The notes under the pieces are model-generated. The model saw nothing but the letters and a program-made list of their open reading frames with translations, was not told the origin of the DNA and ran no database searches. Shown here piece by piece: positions 25,023 through 34,192 of a DNA stretch of 64,000 nt; within the stretch, counting starts at the first letter, position 1; every line of letters begins with the position of its first letter. Location of the stretch: NCBI RefSeq assembly GCF_033095865.1, contig NZ_AP019365.1, positions 2,639,501 to 2,703,500 of the forward strand, read 5' to 3'. The position numbers were made by a program, and so were the translations under genes. The DNA comes from Pseudomonas sp. KU43P. Lineage in GTDB: Bacteria > Pseudomonadota > Gammaproteobacteria > Pseudomonadales > Pseudomonadaceae.

Positions 25023-26351
25023 TCATGGCACCAGCACCACGTCTTCGCTGTCGCTACCGCCAGCGGCACTGCTGACCTGCACCTTGGCCGGCGGAACGGG
25101 CGACAAGGTGGTGCTCAACGTTTTCACCGCGCCGTCGCCGAGCAGGTTGCCGATCAGCGCGCCATTGCCGGTGCGGGCGACCATGCTCGGGGGCGAGGTC
25201 TCGTCGCTGCTGCTGGCCACCAGCGTCAGGGTGCTGTTGGACAGGCTGTATTCGGCGCGCGTGATGGTGACCAGGTCGGTCAGAGGCAGGCTGGCGTTGG
25301 TGGCTGTGCTGGTTGGGATCGCCACGCTGTTGTCGGCGCTGATCAGCAGGGCGCTGCCAGGGGCCGGGTTGAGCGCCGACTGGGCGTACCAGGTGCCGGT
25401 GCCGTTGGCTTCGCTCAACGAAAGGTTCGGCGTCTGGCTGGTGAGGGTGACGGTGGCGGGTGGCGGTGGAGCCAGCACGAACATATCTTGCTGGGCGCGC
25501 AGGTCGCCGTTCTCGTTGTGCCGCGAGTAGGTACTGCGCTGAGGGATCAGCGGTGTCGGCCGGGCGACCTCGGAGAGCTTGCCGGAGATGGCGAACAGCT
25601 CGGTACGCAGGTCGATGCCGTTGGGCCCTTCGATGCGCACGTAGTTGGTGTTGAACGGGCTGCCGGTGACCCGCTCGTTCAGGTTCGGGTCGCCGATGAA
25701 GCGCTCGCTGCCCTCGGTGTAGGGGCCGTTGACGCTACGCAGGAACGGCCCGACGTCGCCCTTGAGGGCGCCGGCGAAGTCACCGGCACCGGCGATGCCG
25801 ATGTCGCGGGTCATGTTGATTGCCCGGCGCCCGGCGGCGGGTACGTCGAATACTTCGACCCCATAGGGGTGGGTGATGACGTAGGTGCCGGCGGCCGGCA
25901 CGTCGACGCGGATGCGCACCCGGGCGAAGCTCACCTGGTCGCCATCGGCCGGCTCTTCGGCGGCGAAGGCCGCTTCTATTGCCGTGCCGTAGCTCAAGTT
26001 GATGCCGCGGGCGGCGTCGACGACGGCGGCGTCGGCGGTGAACCAAAAGGCTTCATCCGGGAAGTTGGTGGGGAAAACGATGGGTTGGGCGTCGTCGAAT
26101 ACCCCAGGGGTAGGTAGCAAGTTGCACATGTAGGCAGGGGCGCCTGGTGCGCCGGCGACCCGTGAGCTGACGGTTTTGCTCAGGCACAGGTCGAGGGTTC
26201 GGCCATGGGAATCCTGGTACCAGGCGGCGAATTTGCCATTGCCGGCGGTGTAGGGCCCTGGGTCGACGGCATACAGCGCTGCCTGGGCCGGAAGCTGGAG
26301 CATGCTGGCGAAGATCGCCATAGCCAGCGGTTTGGGTGTCGGTCGGAGCAT
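25023..26351 (-). CDS. Secreted DPGPYT-family protein of unknown function
   Basis: The 442-residue protein has a signal peptide ending L-P-A-Q-A and is paralogous over its length to the first 430 residues of the next gene product (shared V-D-P-G-P-Y-T, T-V-S-S-R-V-A-G-A-P-G-A-P, T-H-P-Y-G-V-E-V, R-A-I-N-M-T-R-D-I-G-I and I-G-D-P-N-L). It lacks the cadherin-like repeats. It has two conserved cysteines near the start (D-L-C and Y-M-C) that could pair. A GGAGG lies nine bases before ATG 26351. It is the first gene of the curli operon, directly behind the sigma-54 promoter, so it is made with curli. No function is assigned. Confidence 0.72.
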   Translation of the reverse strand: MLRPTPKPLAMAIFASMLQLPAQAALYAVDPGPYTAGNGKFAAWYQDSHGRTLDLCLSKTVSSRVAGAPGAPAYMCNLLPTPGVFDDAQPIVFPTNFPDEAFWFTADAAVVDAARGINLSYGTAIEAAFAAEEPADGDQVSFARVRIRVDVPAAGTYVITHPYGVEVFDVPAAGRRAINMTRDIGIAGAGDFAGALKGDVGPFLRSVNGPYTEGSERFIGDPNLNERVTGSPFNTNYVRIEGPNGIDLRTELFAISGKLSEVARPTPLIPQRSTYSRHNENGDLRAQQDMFVLAPPPPATVTLTSQTPNLSLSEANGTGTWYAQSALNPAPGSALLISADNSVAIPTSTATNASLPLTDLVTITRAEYSLSNSTLTLVASSSDETSPPSMVARTGNGALIGNLLGDGAVKTLSTTLSPVPPAKVQVSSAAGGSDSEDVVLVP

Positions 26352-26406
26352 GAGTCGATTCCTCCTGCAAACGGGCCCATGGACTTGGGGCGTTTGAGAG
26401 GAGATC

Positions 26407-26422
26407 GGCAACAGCCGTGCCA
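26407..26422 (-). promoter_or_regulatory. Sigma-54 promoter TGGCACG-N4-TTGCC
   Basis: On the minus strand GG (26421-26420) and GC (26409-26408) are ten bases apart in a near-perfect TGGCAC/TTGC context. Transcription would start near 26396, about 45 bases before the first curli-operon gene. Confidence 0.78.
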
Positions 26423-26506
26423 AGTTGCTGAAATTGGGCTGGCGGGGCTCTGGGGCGGGGATCTTGCCATGGCGCCGGGGTAGTTATGGCTACTTGTGCA
26501 TGGGGG

Positions 26507-26529
26507 CAGTCCCCCAGGATTGGGGACTG
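26507..26529. promoter_or_regulatory. Palindrome CAGTCCCC-N7-GGGGACTG, candidate activator site
   Basis: A perfect 8-base-arm inverted repeat lies about 86 bases upstream of the -24 element. Its CCCC/GGGG core, read with the adjacent C, has the same 6-base spacing as the two sites at 9070 and 9112. The flanks differ (GTCCCC instead of TTCCCC). Confidence 0.5.
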
Positions 26530-26684
26530 GGTTGGTGGAATGGCAGCGCCGGCTCCCACAATGCCCTCGCGCTCGCCCGGCACCTGCAAAGCCACTGATG
26601 ACGCCCGAGCAAATCTGAAGCACACTGCGGCAAGTTTCCCAAGCCCGTTGCCCCGACCGTGAGGTGGCACAGCTGGAGTAGAAG

Positions 26685-28598
26685 ATGGCGCGACAATTTC
26701 CCATAACAAACGCCCAAGACACGTTGCACGAATCCCGCCAGGCCCGCCTGCGCCTGGCCAGCGAAGGCGAGCTGCCGCTGGGCATGCTGCGCGACGAGAT
26801 CGACGCTTCCTGGCGCCGCAGCCTCGGCCATGGCCTGGACTGCCTGCAAGGCGAACAAGTCGGCCTGGGCCTTGAGCAGGGCCATGACCTGCGTACCCTG
26901 CTGGAACGCAACCGGCTGCTGGTGGACGCTGTCACCCCCGAGCTCGACTACCTGGTTTCGCGCCAGGGCAAGGCCGGCATCATCATCCTCGGCGACGCCC
27001 AGGCCAACGTGCTGGCCATCGAAGGGCAGACCCACGTGCTCGAACGCGAAGGCCTGCGCGACCTGCACCCCGGCAGTTGCTGGAGCGAGTCGCTGCGCGG
27101 CACCAACGCCATCGGCACCGCCGTGGTCGAAGGCCGGCCAACCCTGATCAACTGCGGCGAACACTACCTGGACCGCCTCAGCCCATTCTCCTGCACCTCG
27201 GTGCCGCTGCGCGACCCGCGCGGCGAGGTGATCGGTGTGCTCGACATCACCCGCGAAGGGGTCATGGCGCAGCCGCAGGACAGCCTGTCGATGCTGATGA
27301 TGGCCGCCGGCAACATCGAAAGCCGGATGTTCGGCCTGTGTCATCCGCAACACCTGGTGCTGGCCTTCCACAGCCGTGCGCAATACCTCAACAGCGCCTG
27401 GCACGGTTTGCTGGCACTGAGCCTGGATGGCGAAGTGGTCGCCGCCAATGACAACGCCTGCCAGTTGCTGCAGGTGCCTCGCCAGGGGCTGCTCGGGCGG
27501 CGCAGCAGCGACCTGCTGGGCGAGCGTTCGCCGGCCTTCATCGCGCGCCTGTGGCAGGGCGGGGTGAGCAGCGTGCAGACCGCCAAGGGCGAGTTCTTCT
27601 TCCGCGCCTTGCAGTTGCCGCGCCACAGCCAAGTCAATGGCGCCAGCGCACCCGGCAAACCGGCCCAGGCCAACAAATCCCCCGCACTGGACGCCTTGGC
27701 CGGCGGCGATGCCCGCCTGGCGCGCAACCTGCGCATGGCCCACCAAGGGCTGGGCAATGGCTTGCCAGTGCTGCTGCTGGGTGAGACCGGCACCGGCAAG
27801 GAGGTGGTGGCGCGTGCCCTGCACCAGGCCAGCCCGCGGGCTGACAAGGCCTTTGTCGCGGTCAACTGCGCGGCCATTCCCGAGGGGCTGATCGAGTCGG
27901 AGCTGTTCGGTTACCGCGATGGCGCCTTCACCGGCTCGCGCCGTGGCGGCATGGTCGGGCGCTTGATGCAGGCCCACGGCGGTACGCTGTTCCTCGACGA
28001 AATCGGCGACATGCCGCTGGCCTTGCAGGCCCGCCTGCTGCGGGTGCTGCAGGAACGCCGGGTGGCGCCGCTGGGCGCGGGCGACGAACAGGAGATCGAC
28101 GTGGCGCTGATCTGCGCGACCCACCGCGACCTCAAGCGCCTGGTGCAGGACCAGCATTTTCGCGAAGACCTGTACTACCGGGTCAACGGCGTGTCGTTGC
28201 GCCTGCCAGCATTGCGCGAACGAGACGACCTGGCATCGATCATCGAAGGCCTGCTGGACAAGGCCGGCGCCAAGGGCGTGAGCCTCGATCCCAGTCTGGC
28301 TTCGCTGCTAGAAGGCTTCGACTGGCCGGGCAACATCCGCCAGCTGGAAATGGTCGTGCGTACCGCCCTGGCCATGCGCGAAGACGGTGAGCAGGTGCTG
28401 ACCCTCGACCATCTTACCGACTGCCTGCTCGATGAACTTGCCAGCGGCGGCGCGCCCTCGGGGAGCTTGAAGGACACCGAACTCGAGCTGATCCGCAACG
28501 CCCTGGCCCGCCACCAGGGCAATGTCTCGGCCGCCGCCGAGGCCCTGGGCATCAGCCGGGCGACCTTGTACCGCAAACTCAAACAGTTGCGGGGTTGA
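26685..28598 (+). CDS. AcoR-type sigma-54-dependent activator of the amine dehydrogenase locus
   Basis: The 637-residue regulator has an N-terminal GAF-type sensing region (about residues 75-215) and a PAS-like segment. A sigma-54 AAA+ domain follows, with Walker A G-E-T-G-T-G-K-E near residue 366, the sigma-54 contact G-A-F-T-G-S near residue 413 and Walker [12 protein letters not shown]. The C-terminus is a Fis-type helix-turn-helix ([16 protein letters not shown]). No receiver domain is present, so it probably senses a small molecule directly. The qhpF-like gene starts two bases after its stop, so regulator and maturation genes share a transcript. Phased half-sites before two sigma-54 promoters at 33909-34400 are its likely targets. 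Confidence 0.88.
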   Translation: MARQFPITNAQDTLHESRQARLRLASEGELPLGMLRDEIDASWRRSLGHGLDCLQGEQVGLGLEQGHDLRTLLERNRLLVDAVTPELDYLVSRQGKAGIIILGDAQANVLAIEGQTHVLEREGLRDLHPGSCWSESLRGTNAIGTAVVEGRPTLINCGEHYLDRLSPFSCTSVPLRDPRGEVIGVLDITREGVMAQPQDSLSMLMMAAGNIESRMFGLCHPQHLVLAFHSRAQYLNSAWHGLLALSLDGEVVAANDNACQLLQVPRQGLLGRRSSDLLGERSPAFIARLWQGGVSSVQTAKGEFFFRALQLPRHSQVNGASAPGKPAQANKSPALDALAGGDARLARNLRMAHQGLGNGLPVLLLGETGTGKEVVARALHQASPRADKAFVAVNCAAIPEGLIESELFGYRDGAFTGSRRGGMVGRLMQAHGGTLFLDEIGDMPLALQARLLRVLQERRVAPLGAGDEQEIDVALICATHRDLKRLVQDQHFREDLYYRVNGVSLRLPALRERDDLASIIEGLLDKAGAKGVSLDPSLASLLEGFDWPGNIRQLEMVVRTALAMREDGEQVLTLDHLTDCLLDELASGGAPSGSLKDTELELIRNALARHQGNVSAAAEALGISRATLYRKLKQLRG

Positions 28599-28599
28599 C

Positions 28600-30333
28600 A
28601 TGGGCGGCTTGTTTTCGAGGCTGGTGGAGTCCAGCGACCCTGTGCTCATGCGCCAGGCCCTGGCCTGGCTGTATGGTTTCGTGCGCCCGCAGCGGCGCGC
28701 CATCGGCGTGTTGCTGGGCCTGTCCCTGGGCGCGTCGCTGCTCGCCCTGGCACAACCCTGGCTGGTCAAGACGCTGATCGACGAAGGCCTGCTGGCCAAG
28801 GATTACCAGACCCTCTGGCACATGGCGGCAATCATGATTGGTGCCGGGCTGCTCGGCACCGTGCTGGCCGGGGTCAACCGCTACCTGCACACGCGGCTGT
28901 CCGGGCGCATTCTATTCGCCCTGCGTGACGACCTGTATCGCCACCTGCAACGGCTGTCGCCGACGTTCTACGGGCGCCGGCGCACGGGCGACATTCTTTC
29001 CCGGCTCGATGGCGACGTTGCCGAAATCCAGCGCTTTGCCGTGGACTCGCTGTTCTCGGCGGTGTCTGCGGTGATCGGCCTGATCGGCGCGGTGGCCTTG
29101 ATGCTGATGCTGTCCTGGCAGCTGTCGTTGCTGCTGGCGCTGCTGATCCCGATCGAGGTGCTGTGGCTGCGCTGGATGCGCCGCAAGGTCGAGCGCGAGG
29201 TGCGCAGCCTGCGTGAGCGTTCGGCGGATGTCTCGTCGTTCCTGGTCGAAACGCTGCCGGCGATGAAATTCATCCAGGCCGCCGGCCAGCAGAACCGAGA
29301 GGCTGGGCGCTTGGATCAGCTGGGCCAGGGCTACATGCGCCAGTTGCTCAAGGTGCAGGTCACCGAGTTCTTCACCCAGGCCATCCCGGGGACACTGACC
29401 TCGTGGTGCCGCGCCTGTGCCTTCCTGGTGGGTGGCTGGTGGGTGATCCAGGGCACCTGGCAACTGGGTGCGCTGATCGCCTTTTCCACTTACATGGGCA
29501 TGGCCGTAGGGCCGGTGCAGAGCCTGCTGGGCTTGTATGTGGCGGTGCAGCGCATGGCGGTGAGCCTGGGGCGGGTGATGGAACTGAAACAGGAAGCCGT
29601 CGCGGTGCAAGAAGCGGCGGTGCCCAGGCCGATCCCGGAGGGCCCAGGCGAACTACGCCTCGAGGCGGTGTGCTTTGCCCATGACGGCCGCCAGGGCGCA
29701 GTGCTGGACAACGTCGATGCCTGCCTGCCAGGCGGCCTCAAAATCGCGATCAGCGGCGCCTCGGGGGTTGGCAAGTCGACCCTGATCGACCTGCTGCAGC
29801 GCTTCTACGACCCCGATGCCGGGCGCATCCTGCTGGACGGCGCCGACCTGCGTGAGCTGGACCTTGCTGCCGTGCGCCAACGCATCGCGGTGGTCAGCCA
29901 GGACATCGTGCTGTTCCGTGGCACCCTGGCGCAGAACCTTGCTTACGGCGCGCCCCAGGCCAGCCGCGAGGCACTGGAGCAAGTGGTGCGCCTGGCGCAC
30001 CTGGAAAGCCTGATGGACAGCCTGCCGTTGGGCCTGGATGGCTTGCTCGGCGAGCGCGGCCAGCAGCTCTCCGGCGGCCAGAAGCAGCGCATCGCCATTG
30101 CCCGGGCGGTGCTCCAGGCTCCGTCGATCCTGGTGCTGGATGAAGCCACCTCGGCGGTGGACGAAGCCACCGAACGCGAGGTGATCGCCGCCATCGACCA
30201 CCTGTTCGCCGGGCGCACGCGCATCCTCATCAGCCACCGCGCCTCGACCCTGGCCGACGCCGACCTGCATCTGCACCTGCAGGGCGGGCAGCTGCGTGTG
30301 TTGCCCCAGGAGGCGGTCAAGCATGGCCAGTGA
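28600..30333 (+). CDS. qhpF: ABC transporter of quinohemoprotein amine dehydrogenase maturation (QhpF-like)
   Basis: The 577-residue fused ABC exporter has six membrane helices in about residues 25-310. The nucleotide-binding domain has Walker A G-A-S-G-V-G-K-S-T, signature L-S-G-G-Q-K-Q-R and Walker B I-L-V-L-D-E-A-T-S. In characterised amine dehydrogenase loci the ABC protein QhpF is thought to export the crosslinked gamma subunit. The overlap with the subtilisin gene downstream and the regulator gene upstream supports that role. Without the neighbours it could only be called a generic lipid or peptide exporter. Confidence 0.85.
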   Translation: MGGLFSRLVESSDPVLMRQALAWLYGFVRPQRRAIGVLLGLSLGASLLALAQPWLVKTLIDEGLLAKDYQTLWHMAAIMIGAGLLGTVLAGVNRYLHTRLSGRILFALRDDLYRHLQRLSPTFYGRRRTGDILSRLDGDVAEIQRFAVDSLFSAVSAVIGLIGAVALMLMLSWQLSLLLALLIPIEVLWLRWMRRKVEREVRSLRERSADVSSFLVETLPAMKFIQAAGQQNREAGRLDQLGQGYMRQLLKVQVTEFFTQAIPGTLTSWCRACAFLVGGWWVIQGTWQLGALIAFSTYMGMAVGPVQSLLGLYVAVQRMAVSLGRVMELKQEAVAVQEAAVPRPIPEGPGELRLEAVCFAHDGRQGAVLDNVDACLPGGLKIAISGASGVGKSTLIDLLQRFYDPDAGRILLDGADLRELDLAAVRQRIAVVSQDIVLFRGTLAQNLAYGAPQASREALEQVVRLAHLESLMDSLPLGLDGLLGERGQQLSGGQKQRIAIARAVLQAPSILVLDEATSAVDEATEREVIAAIDHLFAGRTRILISHRASTLADADLHLHLQGGQLRVLPQEAVKHGQ

Positions 30334-31000
30334 GGTGAGGGTCGGGCTGATCGACAGTGGCTGCACGCCGGCCCAGGCCGAAACGCTGCACGCCGCACGT
30401 CGGTTCTGGCTGGCGGATGGCGTGTTGCGCGAAGGCCCGCCCCAGCCGGACCGCCTGGGCCATGGCAGCGCCGTGCTGGCGCGCCTGCAAACCGAAGCGG
30501 GCACGGTGCCGCTGCTGCTGGCCCAGGTGTTCGGCGACCAGGGCAGCACCAGCGCCTTGCAGGTGGCCGCCGCCTTGCTGTGGCTGGCCGAGCAGGGCGC
30601 CACCGTGATCAACCTCAGCCTTGGCCTGCAACAGGACCGCCCGGTGCTGCGCCAGGCCTGCGCCGAGGTGCAGGCCGCCGGTGTGCTGCTGTGCGCGTCG
30701 AGCCCTGCCCAGGGCGTGGCGGTGTATCCGGCCAGCTACCCCGGGGTCATTCGCATTACCGGTGATGCCCGTTGCGCACCGGGCCAGTGGTCATGGCTGG
30801 GCAGTTCCCAGGCCGACTTCGGCGGCCATGTCGGCGAGCGCGGCATGGCCGGCGCCAGCCTGGGCTGCGCGGCCGTGACCGGTCGTATCGCCGCGCTCAT
30901 GCAGCAGCAGCCCGGGCTGGACCGTCAGCAGATGTTGGCCTGGTTGCAGGCGCATGCCAGTTTCAATGGCCCGGAGCGACGAGGGATCGGGGATGCCTGA
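30323..31000 (+). CDS. qhpE: Subtilisin-like leader protease (QhpE-like)
   Basis: The 225-residue serine protease has the subtilisin triad visible as D in G-L-I-D-S-G-C, H in R-L-G-H-G-S-A and S in G-A-S-L-G-C-A-A-V. It is shorter than secreted subtilisins and has no signal peptide, so it acts in the cytoplasm. In the amine dehydrogenase system QhpE removes the leader of the gamma subunit after the crosslinks are made. The qhpC product at 37447 carries a 28-residue leader that would be the substrate. The gene overlaps qhpF by 11 bases and qhpG by 8, and AGGAGG lies at 30308-30313. Confidence 0.88.
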   Translation: MASEVRVGLIDSGCTPAQAETLHAARRFWLADGVLREGPPQPDRLGHGSAVLARLQTEAGTVPLLLAQVFGDQGSTSALQVAAALLWLAEQGATVINLSLGLQQDRPVLRQACAEVQAAGVLLCASSPAQGVAVYPASYPGVIRITGDARCAPGQWSWLGSSQADFGGHVGERGMAGASLGCAAVTGRIAALMQQQPGLDRQQMLAWLQAHASFNGPERRGIGDA

Positions 31001-32285
31001 ACCGCGCATTCTGGTGCTGGGCGCCGGCCCGGCTGGCGCCGCCACGGCCCTTGGGCTTCGGCGCCTGGGTTACCCGATCACCGTGGTCAGCGACTGGCGG
31101 CGCTTTGCGGCGCTCGAAGGGGTATCCCAGCGGGTGCTTGAAGGCCTGCGCAACGCCGGCCTGGGCGGCGCCTTGGCAGAGGCGGCAATGCCGGCGAACC
31201 GGGAGGTGCGCTGGAACGGCCAGCACCTGCAACTGAATCAGGAATTTTTGCTCGACCGGCAATGCTTCGACCGCGCCTTGCGCCAGGATCTTGAACGGGC
31301 AGGGGTCACGGTGGTGGAGGGCCGTATTCGCGAGGTCACACGCAAGGGTGTGCACTGCGTCGGGATGGACGATGGCCAGGTGCTGCAGGCCGAATTTCTG
31401 GTCGAGGCGCGGGGCCGCCAGGCCCCCCTGGGCGCAGACCGGTTGCGCGGGCCGGAGACGGTCAGCCTGCTGAACCTCTGGCAGGGTGAACCTGGGCCGT
31501 CAGCATCGGCCGTGGAGAGCCTGGATGACGGCTGGGCATGGATGGCCAGGCGCGCCGATGGCCGCTGTTATTGGCAGATCACCCTGGATGCCGCTGGGTT
31601 GCCGGGCAAGGCCGTGCTACCTGAGTACTGCGCCGCGCACCGTCGCGGCTCGGCACTGGTGGCCCGGCTGTTCGGCGCGCAGGCATTGGCGCCTGCGCAG
31701 GTGCATGCCCGCAGCAGCACGGCGATCCTCGCCGGGGAGTGCGTGGGGGACGACTGGATCCGTGTGGGGGATGCCGCCATGGCGGTTGACCCACTGTCGG
31801 GGAATGGGATTTTCCAGTCGCTGTCCTCGGCGCTGCAGGCGCCGGTGGTGGTCAACACGCTGCTGCGCAGGCCGGAGCGGGCGGGGTTGGCCAAGCGTTT
31901 TCACCAGCAGCGGGTCGAGCAGCTGTTTCTGCGGTTTGCCCGGATCGGCCGGGACTTCTATGGCCAGGAGCAGATGCGTGCGGGGCAGGGGTTTTGGGCA
32001 AGGCGCCAGGGTTGGCCGGATGTGCAGCCGCTGCATCTGGCTGCAGACTGGCAGGCCGTGCGGGTAGAGAAGCGGCCGGTGTTGCGTGATGGGTTCGTGG
32101 ATGAGGCCGAGGTGGTGGTGACGGCGGATCAGCCGTTGGGGATCTGGCATTTGCAGGGGGTAGAGCTGGCGCCTTTGGTGCGCGGGCTGCGCGATGGGCT
32201 GGCGGTGGAGGACGTATTGAAGGATTTGCCTTTGCCGCAGCAGGGGATGTTGCGGCGGTGGTTGGGGGAGCAGGGGTATTGCTGA
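30993..32285 (+). CDS. qhpG: FAD-dependent monooxygenase of CTQ maturation (QhpG-like)
   Basis: The 430-residue flavoprotein has an N-terminal Rossmann motif G-A-G-P-A-G-A-A-T-A and a second FAD motif V-G-D-A-A-M-A-V-D-P-L-S-G-N-G, as in single-component flavin monooxygenases and tryptophan halogenase-like enzymes. QhpG hydroxylates the tryptophan that becomes the cysteine tryptophylquinone cofactor. It ends the regulator-qhpF-qhpE-qhpG run, with a start overlapping the protease gene, and is followed by a REP pair. The assignment rests on fold plus locus. Confidence 0.82.
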   Translation: MPEPRILVLGAGPAGAATALGLRRLGYPITVVSDWRRFAALEGVSQRVLEGLRNAGLGGALAEAAMPANREVRWNGQHLQLNQEFLLDRQCFDRALRQDLERAGVTVVEGRIREVTRKGVHCVGMDDGQVLQAEFLVEARGRQAPLGADRLRGPETVSLLNLWQGEPGPSASAVESLDDGWAWMARRADGRCYWQITLDAAGLPGKAVLPEYCAAHRRGSALVARLFGAQALAPAQVHARSSTAILAGECVGDDWIRVGDAAMAVDPLSGNGIFQSLSSALQAPVVVNTLLRRPERAGLAKRFHQQRVEQLFLRFARIGRDFYGQEQMRAGQGFWARRQGWPDVQPLHLAADWQAVRVEKRPVLRDGFVDEAEVVVTADQPLGIWHLQGVELAPLVRGLRDGLAVEDVLKDLPLPQQGMLRRWLGEQGYC

Positions 32286-32304
32286 GCGTCTTGCGCGTCT
32301 GTCC

Positions 32305-32400
32305 CGGCCCTATCGCCGGCAAGCCGGCTCCCACAGGTTCACCGCAGGCCTCAAGACTTGCGGGGTACCTGTGGGAGCCGGCTTGCCGGCGATAGGGCCG
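32305..32400. repeat. REP pair between qhpG and aldehyde dehydrogenase
   Basis: Two facing near-identical REP copies lie between convergent genes. Confidence 0.9.
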
Positions 32401-32414
32401 GTGCAGACCAGCGA

Positions 32415-33908
32415 TCAGAGCTTGATCAACACCGACTTCAGCTCGGTGTAATGCTCGATCGCCGCCGCCCCCATCTCACGCCCCACCCCAGACATCTTGT
32501 ACCCGCCAAACGGCAGCGCGGGGTCCAGCGCGCTGTGACAGTTGACCCACACCGACCCGGACTTGATCCGCGGGATCATCCGGTGCACCGCCGCCAGGTC
32601 GTTGGACCAGATGCTCGCGCCAAGCCCGTAGGGGTTGTCGTTGGCCATGCCAATCACCTCGTCGAGATCATCGAACGGCATCGCCACCAGCACCGGGCCG
32701 AAGATTTCTTCTTGCACCAGGCGATGGCGCTGGTCGACGTCGACGATCACCGTCGGCTTGACGAAGTAACCCGGGCCAAAGCCTTCGCCACCGCAGGCAA
32801 TGGTCGCGCCCAGCTCACGGCCCAGCTCGATGTAGCCGGTGACCCGGTCCTGCTGCTTGGCAGAGATCAGCGGGCCCATCTGCACGGCAGGGTCCAAGCC
32901 GCTGCCCAGCTTCATGCCGTTGGCGATGCCGGCGATGTCCGCGATCACGTTGTCGAAGTGCTTGCGGTGCACGTACAGACGCGAACCTGCGCAGCACACC
33001 TGGCCCTGGTTGAAGAAGATCGCCGTGGCGGCGCCGGCGGCGGCCTGCTGCAGGTCGGCGTCGGGCATGACGATGGTCGGTGACTTGCCGCCCAGTTCGA
33101 GGGTGACGCGGGTCATGTTGTCCATCGCCGCCTTGCCGATCAGCTTGCCCACTTCGGTGGAACCGGTGAAGGTCAGCTTGTCCACGCCCGGGTGGCGGCT
33201 CAGCGCGGCGCCGGCATTCAGGCCAGTGCCGGTGATGACGTTGAGCACGCCGGCCGGGTAGCCGGCTTCGTCCACCAGTTCGGCGAGCTTGAGCGCGGTC
33301 AGCGGGGTTTCGTCGGCAGGCTTGAGCACCACGCTGCAGCCGGTGGCCAGCGCCGGGCCGAGCTTCCAGCAGGCCAGCAGCAGCGGGAAGTTCCAGGCGA
33401 CGATGGCGCCCACCACGCCCACCGCTTCGCGGCGCACGAACCCATGGAACTGGTCGTTGGGCATCAACGGCATCGACGCCTCGACGGTGCTACCCTCGAT
33501 CTTGGTGGCCCAGCCAGCCATGTAGCGCAGGAAGTCGATGGCCAGCTGCACGTCCATGACCTTGGCCACGGCGGCACTCTTGCCATTGTTGAGGCATTCC
33601 AGCTCGGCCAGTTGCTGCGCATCGCGCTCCATCAGCTCGGCCAGGCGCCACAGCAGGTTCTGCCGCTCGCGCGGGCGCATCCGGCTCCAGGCCGAGTCGT
33701 CGAACGCCTGGCGCGCAGCGCGCACGGCGCGGTCGACGTCTTCGGCTTCGGCGGCCGGCACTTCGCCGAGCACCTCGCCGGTGGCCGGGTTGCGGAACGA
33801 CAGGGTGCGACCGCTGGCGGCGTCCTGCCAGTCGGCGCCGATGCGCATCTTCAGCTTGCGCTCCAGGAAGGCGCGGGTGGCGGGCAGGATGGGCAGTTCG
33901 GAAAGCAT
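32415..33908 (-). CDS. Aldehyde dehydrogenase, probably phenylacetaldehyde or amine-derived aldehydes
   Basis: The 497-residue NAD(P)-dependent aldehyde dehydrogenase has W-N-F-P-L-L near residue 170, the glycine motif F-T-G-S-T-E-V-G, catalytic Glu in L-E-L-G-G-K-S-P and catalytic Cys in Q-G-Q-V-C-C-A-G-S-R (near residue 305). It is closest in feel to phenylacetaldehyde/betaine-type enzymes. It would oxidise the aldehyde released by the amine dehydrogenase to the acid. It is transcribed away from qhpA from its own near-consensus sigma-54 promoter, which supports joint induction with the amine dehydrogenase. Exact substrate chain or ring preference cannot be read from sequence. Confidence 0.88.
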   Translation of the reverse strand: MLSELPILPATRAFLERKLKMRIGADWQDAASGRTLSFRNPATGEVLGEVPAAEAEDVDRAVRAARQAFDDSAWSRMRPRERQNLLWRLAELMERDAQQLAELECLNNGKSAAVAKVMDVQLAIDFLRYMAGWATKIEGSTVEASMPLMPNDQFHGFVRREAVGVVGAIVAWNFPLLLACWKLGPALATGCSVVLKPADETPLTALKLAELVDEAGYPAGVLNVITGTGLNAGAALSRHPGVDKLTFTGSTEVGKLIGKAAMDNMTRVTLELGGKSPTIVMPDADLQQAAAGAATAIFFNQGQVCCAGSRLYVHRKHFDNVIADIAGIANGMKLGSGLDPAVQMGPLISAKQQDRVTGYIELGRELGATIACGGEGFGPGYFVKPTVIVDVDQRHRLVQEEIFGPVLVAMPFDDLDEVIGMANDNPYGLGASIWSNDLAAVHRMIPRIKSGSVWVNCHSALDPALPFGGYKMSGVGREMGAAAIEHYTELKSVLIKL

Positions 33909-33947
33909 GGGGCGGTGCCTCTTGTCATTGGATGTGGCGGGGGATGG

Positions 33948-33963
33948 CGCAATGGCCGTGCCA
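33948..33963 (-). promoter_or_regulatory. Sigma-54 promoter TGGCACG-N4-TTGCG
   Basis: On the minus strand GG (33962-33961) and GC (33950-33949) are ten bases apart and the flanks match consensus. Transcription would start near 33937, about 29 bases before the aldehyde dehydrogenase ATG. Confidence 0.78.
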
Positions 33964-34049
33964 AGGTGGTGCAATGGGCGCAAAGGCCTGTGCTGCCTTG
34001 GGTTTGCCCGTGTGCAAGGGTGCGATTGCGTGGTTGCGCTGTTGCACTT

Positions 34050-34067
34050 TGAGACGGTGTGAGACGG
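34050..34067. promoter_or_regulatory. Two phased TGAGACGG half-sites
   Basis: TGAGACGG occurs at 34050-34057 and 34060-34067, exactly 10 bases apart. The nearer copy is about 88 bases from the -24 element of the aldehyde dehydrogenase promoter. Read toward that promoter they are CCGTCTCA. Confidence 0.55.
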
Positions 34068-34087
34068 TGGTGACACAGTGTCTGTGT

Positions 34088-34179
34088 GGGCCAATCGCCG
34101 GCAAGCCGGCGCCCACAGGTACCCCACCAGCCTGAAGCACTGTGGGGTATCTGTGGGCGCTGGCTTGCCGGCGATGGCC
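34088..34179. repeat. REP pair within the aldehyde dehydrogenase/qhpA control region
   Basis: The REP arms use GCCCAC in place of TCCCAC. They separate the two sets of half-sites and could bring or insulate the promoters. Confidence 0.85.
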
Positions 34180-34192
34180 TGCGCAGCAGCGC

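Larger units (their letters stand above)
26352..26684. other. Divergent control region between curli operon and amine-locus regulator
   Basis: These 333 bases hold a minus-strand sigma-54 promoter for the curli operon (26407-26422), a CCCC/GGGG palindrome (26507-26529) and a fragment of a REP element (GCGCCGGCTCCCACA near 26547-26560). No clear promoter for the plus-strand regulator gene and no small gene could be recognised. Confidence 0.5.

Noticed and set aside
26547..26560. GCGCCGGCTCCCACA as a functional REP
   Set aside because: Only half of one arm is present and no partner copy is nearby; it is at most a remnant.
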